In this document: piece after piece, positions 7,424-14,434 of the stretch | Position numbering within the stretch: position 1 is the stretch's first letter | Layout: each line of letters opens with the position of its first letter | Notes under the pieces: model-generated | What the model saw: the letters and a program-made list of their open reading frames with translations, nothing else | Told to the model about the DNA's origin: nothing | Databases searched by the model: none | Translations under genes and position numbers: made by a program | NCBI RefSeq assembly: GCF_004014805.1 | Contig: NZ_ATDN01000028.1 | Coordinates: 1-51,978, forward strand | DNA from: Mycolicibacterium elephantis DSM 44368 | GTDB taxonomy: Bacteria; Actinomycetota; Actinomycetes; Mycobacteriales; Mycobacteriaceae | DNA length: 51,978 bases | Direction of reading: 5' to 3'

Positions 7424-8401
7424 GTGTTCCCGCGTCACCGCCCCCGCCGGCTGCGATCCAGCGCGGCGATGCGCCGACTGGTTGCTGAGACATCGCTGGA
7501 GCCAAGGCATCTGGTGCTGCCGATGTTCGTCGCCGACGGCATCGACGAGCCGCGGCCGATCGCCTCGATGCCGGGTGTCGTTCAGCACACCCGGGACTCG
7601 CTGCGCCGTGCCGCCGCCTCCGCGGTGGCCGCAGGCGTGGGCGGCCTGATGCTGTTCGGGGTGCCGCGCGAGGAGGACAAGGACGCCGACGGGTCGATCG
7701 GGGTGGCGCGCGACGGAATCCTCAACGCCGCGCTGCGGGATCTGGCCAAGGATCTGGGCGACGACACGGTGCTGATGGCCGACACCTGCCTCGACGAGTT
7801 CACCGACCACGGCCACTGCGGCGTGCTGGACGCGACCGGCCGGGTGGACAACGACGCGACCAACACCAAGTACGTCGAACTCGCTGTGGCACAAGCGGAC
7901 TCCGGTGCGCACGTGGTCGCGCCGAGCGGCATGATGGACGGGCAGGTCGCGGCGATCCGCGACGGCCTGGACTCCGCGGGGCACACCGACACCGTGATCC
8001 TGGCCTACGCCGCGAAGTTCGCGTCCGGCTTCTATGGGCCGTTCCGCGAGGCCGTGGCCTCCAGCCTGAGCGGCGACCGTCGCACCTATCAGCAGCAGGC
8101 CGGCAACGCCCGCGAGGCGAGCCACGAGGTGCAGTTGGACATCGACGAGGGCGCCGACATCGTCATGATCAAACCGGCGATGGGCTACCTGGACATCGTC
8201 GCCGCCGCCGCCGAGATATCGCCCGTTCCCGTTGCGGCCTACCAGGTTTCCGGGGAGTACGCGATGATCAGCGCCGCCGCCGCCAACGGCTGGATCGACC
8301 TGCGGACGGTCGCGCTGGAAACGCTGACCGGCATCAGGCGCGCCGGTGCCGACATCGTGCTGACGTACTGGGCGGCCGAGGCCGCCGGCTGGCTGGCGTG
8401 A
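7424..8401 (+). CDS. hemB: Porphobilinogen synthase (delta-aminolevulinate dehydratase)
   Basis: A 325-residue enzyme condensing two 5-aminolevulinate molecules into porphobilinogen. Schiff-base lysines are K198 (LAYAAKFASG) and K250 (VMIKPAMGY). The metal-binding loop DTCLDEFTDHGHCG keeps C122 and C132 but has Asp at 124 where zinc enzymes such as E. coli have Cys, so the active-site metal use may differ. The GTG at 7424 is preceded by a strong AGGAGG at 7411-7416, which decides the start; an earlier in-frame start would lie inside hemD. It is last of the hem cluster, and its stop overlaps the next start by 4 nt (GTGA). Confidence 0.95.
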   Translation: MFPRHRPRRLRSSAAMRRLVAETSLEPRHLVLPMFVADGIDEPRPIASMPGVVQHTRDSLRRAAASAVAAGVGGLMLFGVPREEDKDADGSIGVARDGILNAALRDLAKDLGDDTVLMADTCLDEFTDHGHCGVLDATGRVDNDATNTKYVELAVAQADSGAHVVAPSGMMDGQVAAIRDGLDSAGHTDTVILAYAAKFASGFYGPFREAVASSLSGDRRTYQQQAGNAREASHEVQLDIDEGADIVMIKPAMGYLDIVAAAAEISPVPVAAYQVSGEYAMISAAAANGWIDLRTVALETLTGIRRAGADIVLTYWAAEAAGWLA

Positions 8402-8844
8402 CCTGGGAACCCGAGGGGCAGGCAGCGCAGCCCGAGCCGCAGTCGCCCGCGGGCAGGCCGCCCGACGTCGACACCGGGTTCTGGCTGTGGGTGATCGCCC
8501 TTCCGCTGATGGTCACCGGCTATCTCGTCGACGTATTCGGGTCGGCCGAACGTGACGTGCCGTTTCCGGTCGCGGTCATTTCGGTGATGTTCGTCGTGGT
8601 CTTGTCGGCGGTGGTGCTGACGTTTCAGATCCTCATGCGCCACGGCTACCGGTGGGCCCGCACGCTGCTGACCGGCGGCGGCGTGGCTTCGGTGGTGTAC
8701 ATGGCCAGCAGCCTGTTCACCGACGAGCGCCACGCCGTCGCGGCCCTCACATATGCCGTGTGCGCCATCGTCGGATCGGTGTTGATCATCGGCGGAGCGG
8801 TGCTGTTGCACCGCAAGGACGCCCAGGCATTCTTCACCCGTTAG
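8398..8844 (+). CDS. Small four-helix membrane protein (Rv0513-like)
   Basis: A 148-residue protein with four predicted membrane segments at about 28-46, 57-80, 88-107 and 114-137, after a 25-residue polar, Pro/Gln-rich cytosolic tail. The GTG start overlaps the hemB stop as GTGA, so it is translationally coupled to heme synthesis. No enzyme motif is visible. Position matches Rv0513, a conserved membrane protein of unknown role. A tie to heme metabolism is suggested only by the operon. Confidence 0.8.
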   Translation: MTWEPEGQAAQPEPQSPAGRPPDVDTGFWLWVIALPLMVTGYLVDVFGSAERDVPFPVAVISVMFVVVLSAVVLTFQILMRHGYRWARTLLTGGGVASVVYMASSLFTDERHAVAALTYAVCAIVGSVLIIGGAVLLHRKDAQAFFTR

Positions 8845-8855
8845 GCTGACCCGAA

Positions 8856-9227
8856 ATGACCGCTCCACAGCCGCGACCCGGCCTTGTCACCGCCGCGTTC
8901 TGGTGCTGGGCCGCTGCCGCGGTGATGCTCATGGTGGGCGGGTTGCTGACGGCCTCGGTGAGCCTGCCCGCGGTGTTCCGCGGGGCCGGCGTCGTCACCG
9001 CGGTGGCCGGTGCCGTGCTGGCGTATCTCGCCGGTCGAAGCCGCACGGGCGACACCCGGTTCCACCGGGCCGCGGTGGCGCTGGCGGTGGTGACCGCGGC
9101 GTGGGTCGGGTTGACCGCGGCGCTCGGCGTCGTGCACCTCCTCACGCTGTTGGCGATCGTGCCGCTGATCGCCGGTGCCGTCTTGATCACGCGGCGAGGT
9201 GAGGCCGTGCAGGAGGAAGCGACATGA
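8856..9227 (+). CDS. Small membrane protein, four predicted helices
   Basis: A 123-residue protein with membrane segments at about 13-35, 41-60, 69-91 and 93-112 and a short acidic C-terminal tail. It starts 11 nt after the preceding membrane protein and overlaps the next gene by 4 nt (ATGA), so it is part of the same operon below hemB. No family or catalytic motif is recognised; the position fits Rv0514, though that protein is shorter. Confidence 0.75.
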   Translation: MTAPQPRPGLVTAAFWCWAAAAVMLMVGGLLTASVSLPAVFRGAGVVTAVAGAVLAYLAGRSRTGDTRFHRAAVALAVVTAAWVGLTAALGVVHLLTLLAIVPLIAGAVLITRRGEAVQEEAT

Positions 9228-9718
9228 CCGACCGGAGCGAAACGCCGCCCCAGGTGTTGTTCTACGAACCGGGCGCGAGCTGGTGGTGGGTGCTGGCCGG
9301 TCCCGCCGCCGCGGTCGCCATGGGCCTGATCCAGGCGTCGGCCGGATACGGCTTCCAGTGGCTGGTGCCCGGCATCTTCCTGGTGCTGGTGTCGGGTTTT
9401 CTGGCGATCCAGGTCAAGGCGGCGCGCATCCACACCTCGGTCGAGCTGACCCCGGAGACCCTGCGGCAGGGCACGGAGCTGACCAGCATCGACGAGATCG
9501 TGCGCGTGTATCCGGAGGCGACGGGCTCCGAGACCCCGAAATGGCAGTCGTTCCGGGCGCTCGGCGAGCTGACCGGCGTGCCGCGCGGCCGGACCGGGAT
9601 CGGCCTGAAGTTGACCAACGACCGCGGGGCGCAGGCGTGGGCGCGTAAGCACCAGCGGCTGCGCATGGCGCTGACCCAGCTGGTCGAGGAACGCATACCG
9701 CCGGACCGCGCGTCGTGA
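9224..9718 (+). CDS. DUF3093 membrane protein
   Basis: A 164-residue protein with two membrane segments (about 19-40 and 44-62) followed by a soluble domain. The pattern VLFYEPGASWWWVLAGP, then two helices and a C-terminal GIGLKLTNDRGAQAWARKH block, fits the actinobacterial DUF3093 family, of unknown function. The ATG overlaps the stop of the previous gene, and its own stop overlaps the next GTG. Confidence 0.75.
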   Translation: MTDRSETPPQVLFYEPGASWWWVLAGPAAAVAMGLIQASAGYGFQWLVPGIFLVLVSGFLAIQVKAARIHTSVELTPETLRQGTELTSIDEIVRVYPEATGSETPKWQSFRALGELTGVPRGRTGIGLKLTNDRGAQAWARKHQRLRMALTQLVEERIPPDRAS

Positions 9719-9945
9719 GGGCATCGGTTCGCGCCGTGGTCTTGCTGGTGCTGGCCGTGGCCGCGGCCTTCGGGTGCGTGTTGAGCTGGCTGGCGGCGAG
9801 CTCGACGGTTGTGGTGGCTCCCGTGCTGGAAGGCGAGCCCAGCACGACGTCGGTGGTCTACGACGCGCCGCTGCTGGGCCTGTCGCTGGTGCTGGCGACG
9901 GCGGCGGGCGTGCTGGCCGTGCTGGGTGTCGCCCGGCTCCGCTGA
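9715..9945 (+). CDS. Small two-helix membrane protein
   Basis: A 76-residue protein with two hydrophobic stretches (about 6-30 and 50-73) separated by a short polar loop. It begins with a GTG that overlaps the DUF3093 stop (GTGA) and ends the hem-linked operon. The N-terminal segment could also be read as an uncleaved signal anchor. Not recognised further. Confidence 0.65.
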   Translation: MRASVRAVVLLVLAVAAAFGCVLSWLAASSTVVVAPVLEGEPSTTSVVYDAPLLGLSLVLATAAGVLAVLGVARLR

Positions 9946-10076
9946 GCCCTCGCCGGCTCCTTGCGCCGAGACCGACGAAATGGTGGAAACCACTCGCACT
10001 TTTCCGCCCGTTTGTCCCTTTCGGCGTGAACACGCGCGCAACGCCCGCGGGTGAGAGGCCCCTCACAATCGCTTGG

Positions 10077-10096
10077 TACAAAGTGCAGAATTTGTA
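10077..10096. promoter_or_regulatory. Candidate TetR operator TACAAA-N8-TTTGTA
   Basis: A perfect 6-bp inverted repeat, TACAAA (10077-10082) and TTTGTA (10091-10096), ends 12 nt before the ATG of the MpaB-family gene, which is followed by an overlapping tetR. The placement suits repression of the pair by that TetR. The rest of the 163-bp gap from 9946 holds only a short GTGG-AAA-CCAC hairpin near 9981 and nothing else that I can identify. Confidence 0.45.
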
Positions 10097-10108
10097 ACAC
10101 TGTTGCAC

Positions 10109-10978
10109 ATGACCGAGCTGGTGGAGAAGACCGAGGACCTCGACGACGCGCTGCCACTGGGTCCGCAGTCGCTGGTCTGGCGCTATTTCGGCGACAACCG
10201 GATGTTCCTCATCGGCCCGCGCCCCGCGGTGCTGCAGAACATGCTCGCCGAGCTCGGCCAGGGCGTGCTCGACCACTCGGTGTTCTTCGACGACACCGCG
10301 GCGCGGGTCAAACGTTCGCTGCCGCCGATCTTCAACACCGTCTACGGCAGCGACGACGACAACCCGGGCACCCAGGTTCGCGACTTCCACACCGAGATCA
10401 AGGGTGAGATGCCCAGTGAGTTCGGGGCAGGCCAGCGCTACCACGCGCTGGATCCCGAGACCTACTTCTGGGCGCACGCCACCTTCGTCGAACAGGTGCT
10501 CTACTTCGCCGACACCTTCGTCAAGCGGCTCAGCCGCGAGGAGAAGGAGCAGATCTACCTCGAGTCGAAGACGTGGTACCGCCGCTACGGCGTCAGCGAC
10601 CGGCCGATGCCGGCCACCTACGCCGAGTTCGAGCGGTACTGGGAGCGGATGCTCGACGAGATCGTCGTCGCACATCCCACCGCCAAGTACGGCGTCGGCT
10701 ATGTGACCAAGGGCTTTCCGTGCCCCAAGGGCGTGCACCCGCTGGCGTGGCGGCTAATCGCGCCGCTGTTCAACCCGCTGGCGGCGTTCCTGACCACCGG
10801 CGGCCTGCCGCCGCAGGCCAGGGATCTGCTCGGCCTGCCGTGGAGCGAGCGCCAAGAGCGTCGGTACCAGCGCTTCGCGGCGATCTGGCGGTCCCGCCCG
10901 GTGAACTGGCTGTGGGACCGGCTGCCAATGCGCCTGCGCTACAACGGCTATGCGTGCAAGGGTTATGCCAGAGGCTGA
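10109..10978 (+). CDS. Oxygenase MpaB family protein (DUF2236)
   Basis: A 289-residue protein of the DUF2236/MpaB family, which includes fungal MpaB and the heme-containing latex-clearing (rubber) oxygenases. Visible family blocks are WRYFGDNRMFLIGPRPAVLQ at 24-43, HTEIKG, and YHALDPETYFWAHATF, with conserved Arg and His residues expected to ligand heme or lie near it. Such proteins cleave or oxidise hydrophobic substrates; the substrate here is unknown. The ATG at 10109 lies after a TetR-type operator. The downstream tetR overlaps by 14 nt, so the two form one unit. Confidence 0.8.
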   Translation: MTELVEKTEDLDDALPLGPQSLVWRYFGDNRMFLIGPRPAVLQNMLAELGQGVLDHSVFFDDTAARVKRSLPPIFNTVYGSDDDNPGTQVRDFHTEIKGEMPSEFGAGQRYHALDPETYFWAHATFVEQVLYFADTFVKRLSREEKEQIYLESKTWYRRYGVSDRPMPATYAEFERYWERMLDEIVVAHPTAKYGVGYVTKGFPCPKGVHPLAWRLIAPLFNPLAAFLTTGGLPPQARDLLGLPWSERQERRYQRFAAIWRSRPVNWLWDRLPMRLRYNGYACKGYARG

Positions 10979-11558
10979 CGCCACCACACGGGCCATCCTC
11001 GACGCCGCCGTCGTCGAGTTCGAACAGCACGGGTTCCGCCGCGTGGCCCTCGAGGACGTCGCCCGCCGCGCCCGCGTCAGCCGCACCACGATCTACCGGC
11101 GCTTCGCCAACAAGGACGAGCTGATCGCCGCCGTCATCGAAGACGAAAACGTCACGTTGTTCGCTGACATCGCCACCGAACTGAAACAGGCCGCGCCGCA
11201 ATCCAACTACTACGTCGAGGCGTTCACCCATTCGATCCTGAAGTTCCGCAGTCACCGGGTGTTGCACCGGATGGTCACCGACGAGCCGGCGTTGGTGCTG
11301 CAGTTGGCCAACCAGCATTGGGACGCGGCGATCGAGCGGATGGCCGACGCGCTGCGGATCATCTTCCCGCCCGGCTTCGCCGACCGGATAGGCGAGGACG
11401 CCGTCAACGAACTCTCCGACACGATCCTGCGCTACGCGGCGATGGTGTTGCTGCTGCCCAGCGGCACCGCGCTGGACACCGCCGAGGACCTCCGGGCCTT
11501 CGCCACCCGCCACTTCCTGCCCAGCCTGCCCGCCCCGCTGCGCACGGTGTCCGCCTAG
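10965..11558 (+). CDS. TetR/AcrR family transcriptional regulator
   Basis: A 197-residue regulator with an N-terminal TetR DNA-binding domain: LEDVARRARVSRTTIYRRF is the helix-turn-helix, followed by KDELIAAV. The C-terminal 130 residues form the ligand/dimer domain and carry the hydrophobic FTHSILKFRSHRVLHRMV region. The ATG at 10965 gives MPEADATTRAIL, a normal TetR start; an ATG at 10950 would add five residues. Overlapping the oxygenase gene suggests it controls that gene through the palindrome at 10077-10096. Confidence 0.88.
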   Translation: MPEADATTRAILDAAVVEFEQHGFRRVALEDVARRARVSRTTIYRRFANKDELIAAVIEDENVTLFADIATELKQAAPQSNYYVEAFTHSILKFRSHRVLHRMVTDEPALVLQLANQHWDAAIERMADALRIIFPPGFADRIGEDAVNELSDTILRYAAMVLLLPSGTALDTAEDLRAFATRHFLPSLPAPLRTVSA

Positions 11559-11627
11559 CCCGAAAGCGGGGGGGTCGGAGGGCGCTGACCGGTTTTGTAT
11601 GCACCCGGCGGGGGCAGACATTAGGCC

Positions 11628-11897
11628 ATGAACGACGAAAGACGGCAAAGCGCCGAACCCCGCACCGACGAGCATCATCAAGTGCTCGACAAACCCGAAG
11701 ACCCGCCACCCACCGAGAAGCCGGAGGTGACGGACGAACACCGTCAGAAGGCCAAGGAGATGGCCAAGGATTACGACGACGACCGCCCGACCATCACGAT
11801 GCCCGGAACCGGCGGCGCGGTCGCGGGCACCGCTGTCAACGACTGGGTGGACGACGAGGGCAACCCCAAGTTCAGCGACCAAAAGGGCGACGAGTAA
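11628..11897 (+). CDS. Small acidic hydrophilic protein, function unknown
   Basis: An 89-residue, very polar protein rich in Asp, Glu, Lys and Pro with no membrane segment and no recognised domain. A short Gly/Thr-rich segment (TITMPGTGGAVAGTAVNDWVD, about 62-82) is its only hydrophobic part. It looks intrinsically disordered. Similar small acidic proteins are common in mycobacteria, but I do not assign a family. It has its own promoter space (69 nt) after tetR. Confidence 0.65.
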   Translation: MNDERRQSAEPRTDEHHQVLDKPEDPPPTEKPEVTDEHRQKAKEMAKDYDDDRPTITMPGTGGAVAGTAVNDWVDDEGNPKFSDQKGDE

Positions 11898-11903
11898 CCC
11901 GCG

Positions 11904-11909
11904 TAGAGT
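11904..11909 (+). promoter_or_regulatory. Candidate -10 box of a leaderless transcript
   Basis: TAGAGT at 11904-11909 is followed by exactly 7 nt and then the GTG at 11917. This supports 11917 as the start of the next gene and a leaderless mRNA. Confidence 0.45.
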
Positions 11910-11916
11910 GCCCGGC

Positions 11917-12399
11917 GTGACCTCCCTGCAGCAGATCGCGCCCGCCTTCGTCGAGATGGCGCACTCGATCGTCTGGGCCTCGGTGGCCACCGTCGACGCC
12001 AACTGCCGTCCGCGCACCCGGATCCTGCACCCGATCTGGGAGTGGGACGGCACCGACCTGTTCGGCTGGGTCGCGACGGTGCCCAGCCCGGTGAAGAAGG
12101 CGCATCTGGCCGCCCACCCTGAGGTGTCGGTGAGCTACTGGGCCCCCAGCCACGACACCTGCAGCGCCGAGTGCCTCGTCGAGTGGTACCTCGACGACGA
12201 GACCCGCGCCGCGGTCTGGGACAAGTTCGCCACCGGCCCCGAACCCGTCGGCTATGACCCGCGCATCATCGAGATGTGGCGCGACGGGCCGACTTCGGAT
12301 CAGTTCGCGGTCCTGCGGCTGCGCCCGTACCGGATCCGCGTGATGGCGGGCACCGTGATGACGAAAGGCCAGGGCGCCCCGCTGCTGTGGGCGGCCTGA
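11917..12399 (+). CDS. Pyridoxamine 5'-phosphate oxidase-fold protein
   Basis: A 160-residue split-barrel flavin-binding protein. The N-terminal SIVWASVATVDANCRPRTRI segment is the typical PNPOx-like FMN/F420-binding strand pair, and HPIWEWDGTDLFGWVAT follows. True PdxH substrate residues are not evident, so it is better seen as one of the many mycobacterial flavin/F420-linked oxidoreductases or heme-binding relatives. I use the GTG at 11917 because of the -10-like TAGAGT 7 nt upstream; a GTG at 11908 would add three residues. Confidence 0.78.
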   Translation: MTSLQQIAPAFVEMAHSIVWASVATVDANCRPRTRILHPIWEWDGTDLFGWVATVPSPVKKAHLAAHPEVSVSYWAPSHDTCSAECLVEWYLDDETRAAVWDKFATGPEPVGYDPRIIEMWRDGPTSDQFAVLRLRPYRIRVMAGTVMTKGQGAPLLWAA

Positions 12400-12457
12400 C
12401 CGAGCAAAGCACCGACCCGCTCGCGTGCCGCGTCGCCGCTGGGTCATGATCGAAGCC

Positions 12458-13816
12458 ATGACGACGACACTGGACCTCAGCAGCCTGCCGTTGGTGCCGA
12501 AGAATCCCCTACCGTTCTGGCAGCTGGTGAAGCTGGTCCGCAGGCTCGACACCGGTCAGGAGGCGATCCGCGACGCCGGCGGCCGCATCACCCGCATCCA
12601 GTTCGGACCGAAGTGGCTGTTTCCGCCGATCGTCGCGGTGATGTCGCCCAACGCCATGCGCGACGTGCTGGGCCGCAAGGACGCGTCCTCGGAGCGGTGC
12701 ATCATCCACGAGGAAGTTCAGCACATGGCCGGCGACAGCCTGTTCGTGCTGCCCAACGAACAGTGGCGTCCGCGCAAACGCGCGCTGCAACCGGTGTTCA
12801 CCAAGCAGAGCGTGCGCGATTTCGGCGGGCACATGTCGGCGGCGGCGCAGCAGTTCGTCGATCGCTGGCCCGACGGCGGCGAGGTCGACCTGGACCTGGA
12901 GTGCCGCAAGGTGGCCATGCAGTCGTTGGGCCGGTCGGTGCTCGGCATCGACCTCAACGAACGCGCCGAGACGATCGCGCGGTGCATGCACGTGGCGTCG
13001 TCGTACACCGCGGACCGGGCGCTGCGTCCGGTGCGGGCACCGCGCTGGCTGCCGACGCCCGCGCGGCGACGCGCCCGCGCCGCCGTCGCGGCGATGCGCG
13101 AGATCACCGACGAGATGGTGCATGCGTGCCGGGCCGATCCGGACCGGGACGCACCGCTGGTGCAGGCGTTGATCGCGGCCACCGACCCCGAGACCGGCAA
13201 GCCGCTGTCCGACGAGGACATCTCCAACGACCTGCTGATCTTCATGCTCGCCGGGCACGACACCACCGCCACGGCGCTGACGCACACGCTGTGGATCCTG
13301 GGGCACCATCCCGACGTGCAGGCGCGGGTGGCCGAGGAGGCCGCCGCGATCGGCGATCGGGAGCTGACGCCACAGGACGTACCCCGGCTGGAGTACACCG
13401 TGCAGGTGCTGCACGAGTCGCTGCGGCTGTGTCCGCCCGCCGCGGGTGTCGCGCGCCTGGCGACCCGTGAGATCGCCGTCGACGGCTACCGGGTGGAGAA
13501 GGGCAGCCTGCTGGCGGTGGGTCTGTACGCGCTGCACCACGATCCGGAGCTGTGGCCCGACCCGATGGTGTTCGACCCCGACCGATTCAGCCCGGAGAAG
13601 GTCAGGGCCCGCGACCGCTGGCAGTTCCTGCCGTTCCTCGGCGGCGGCCGGCCGTGCATCGGCGAACACTTCGCGCGGTTGGAGACCACGCTGGCGTTGG
13701 GCACGATCCTGCGGGCCCTCGAAATCCGTTCGGTCGACGACGAATTCCGCTGTGAGGTGCCGTTCACCACGATCGCCAAGGGCCCGATCCCGGCCCGGTT
13801 GCGCCCGCGCAGCTAG
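12458..13816 (+). CDS. Cytochrome P450
   Basis: A 452-residue soluble P450 monooxygenase. The I-helix oxygen-binding motif is AGHDTT (265-270), the K-helix ExxR is ESLR (320-323), and the heme loop FLGGGRPCIG carries the thiolate ligand C400. The proline-rich start VPKNPLPFWQLVKLVRRL resembles the class that acts on fatty or terpenoid substrates, but no CYP family number can be given. The ATG at 12458 is preceded 7 nt upstream by CATGAT, a possible -10, pointing to a leaderless start. No ferredoxin or reductase gene is adjacent, so redox partners must come from elsewhere. Confidence 0.93.
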   Translation: MTTTLDLSSLPLVPKNPLPFWQLVKLVRRLDTGQEAIRDAGGRITRIQFGPKWLFPPIVAVMSPNAMRDVLGRKDASSERCIIHEEVQHMAGDSLFVLPNEQWRPRKRALQPVFTKQSVRDFGGHMSAAAQQFVDRWPDGGEVDLDLECRKVAMQSLGRSVLGIDLNERAETIARCMHVASSYTADRALRPVRAPRWLPTPARRRARAAVAAMREITDEMVHACRADPDRDAPLVQALIAATDPETGKPLSDEDISNDLLIFMLAGHDTTATALTHTLWILGHHPDVQARVAEEAAAIGDRELTPQDVPRLEYTVQVLHESLRLCPPAAGVARLATREIAVDGYRVEKGSLLAVGLYALHHDPELWPDPMVFDPDRFSPEKVRARDRWQFLPFLGGGRPCIGEHFARLETTLALGTILRALEIRSVDDEFRCEVPFTTIAKGPIPARLRPRS

Positions 13817-13844
13817 CGTTTCCCGGCGCCGATCCCGACGGAAA

Positions 13845-13864
13845 TGGGGTAGTTCACTACCCCA
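13845..13864. promoter_or_regulatory. Palindrome TGGGGTA-N6-TACCCCA upstream of lpqH
   Basis: The perfect 7-bp arms TGGGGTA (13845-13851) and TACCCCA (13858-13864) flank GTTCAC. The same pattern with another centre occurs at 18883-18902. It lies 61 nt before the lpqH ATG, just upstream of a possible -10 TACGTT (13886-13891), a normal place for an operator or activator site. It could instead be a weak terminator of the P450 gene, but it has no T-run. Confidence 0.5.
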
Positions 13865-13925
13865 GCCGCTGACTAACGCGCGAAATACGTTGCCTCCTGA
13901 CAGTCACACCACACGGAGGAGCACG

Positions 13926-14399
13926 ATGGTGAAGCGTCGGGTATTGGTCGCGGCAGGCGGGGTAGCGGTCGTCATCGCTGGTTTGTCCGGCTGCTCGTCG
14001 GACGACGAGGCCCAGGCTCCCGACCCGGGCACCGCCAGCGCCGCACCGGCGGGATCGAGCGGCGGCGGTACGACGGTCCTGATCGACGGGCAGGATCAGA
14101 ACGTCGAGGGAACCGTGGTCTGCAGCGCCATGGGCGGCAACATGAACATCGCCATCGGCGACGCGATGACCGGCATCGGCGCGGTGCTGAGCGAAGACGG
14201 CTCGACCGTGCAGTCGGTTGGCCTCGGCAACGTCAACGGGGTGACGCTGGGCTTCCAGAGCGGCACCGGTCAGGGCGAGGCGAAGGTCGAAAAGAACGGC
14301 GACACCTACAAGATCTCCGGCACCGCCACGGGCGTCGACATGGCCAATCCGATGCAGCCCGTCAACAAGCCCTTCGAGATCGCGGTGACCTGCCCGTAG
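13926..14399 (+). CDS. lpqH: 19 kDa lipoprotein antigen LpqH family
   Basis: A 157-residue exported lipoprotein. The signal peptide ends in the lipobox LSGC, so Cys22 or Cys23 region would be lipidated; the mature N-terminus is a Ser/Gly/Ala/Pro linker that in M. tuberculosis is O-glycosylated. The C-terminal domain carries IDGQDQNVEGTVVCSA, the two cysteines of the family, and GLGNVNGVTLGF, closely like LpqH of M. tuberculosis. LpqH is a surface-exposed TLR2 agonist linked to adhesion and vesicles; its molecular role is unclear. ATG at 13926 follows ACGGAGGA. In M. tuberculosis lpqH is elsewhere (Rv3763), so this may be a relocated copy or paralogue. Confidence 0.9.
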   Translation: MVKRRVLVAAGGVAVVIAGLSGCSSDDEAQAPDPGTASAAPAGSSGGGTTVLIDGQDQNVEGTVVCSAMGGNMNIAIGDAMTGIGAVLSEDGSTVQSVGLGNVNGVTLGFQSGTGQGEAKVEKNGDTYKISGTATGVDMANPMQPVNKPFEIAVTCP

Positions 14400-14434
14400 C
14401 ACCGCGAGGCAGAACGGCGCGGACGGAGGACGAC

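Noticed and set aside
11592..11616. GTTT-N16-GGGCA as a SigF promoter
   Set aside because: The -10 lacks the T of GGGTA, and the 12-nt distance to the ATG alone is not enough support.
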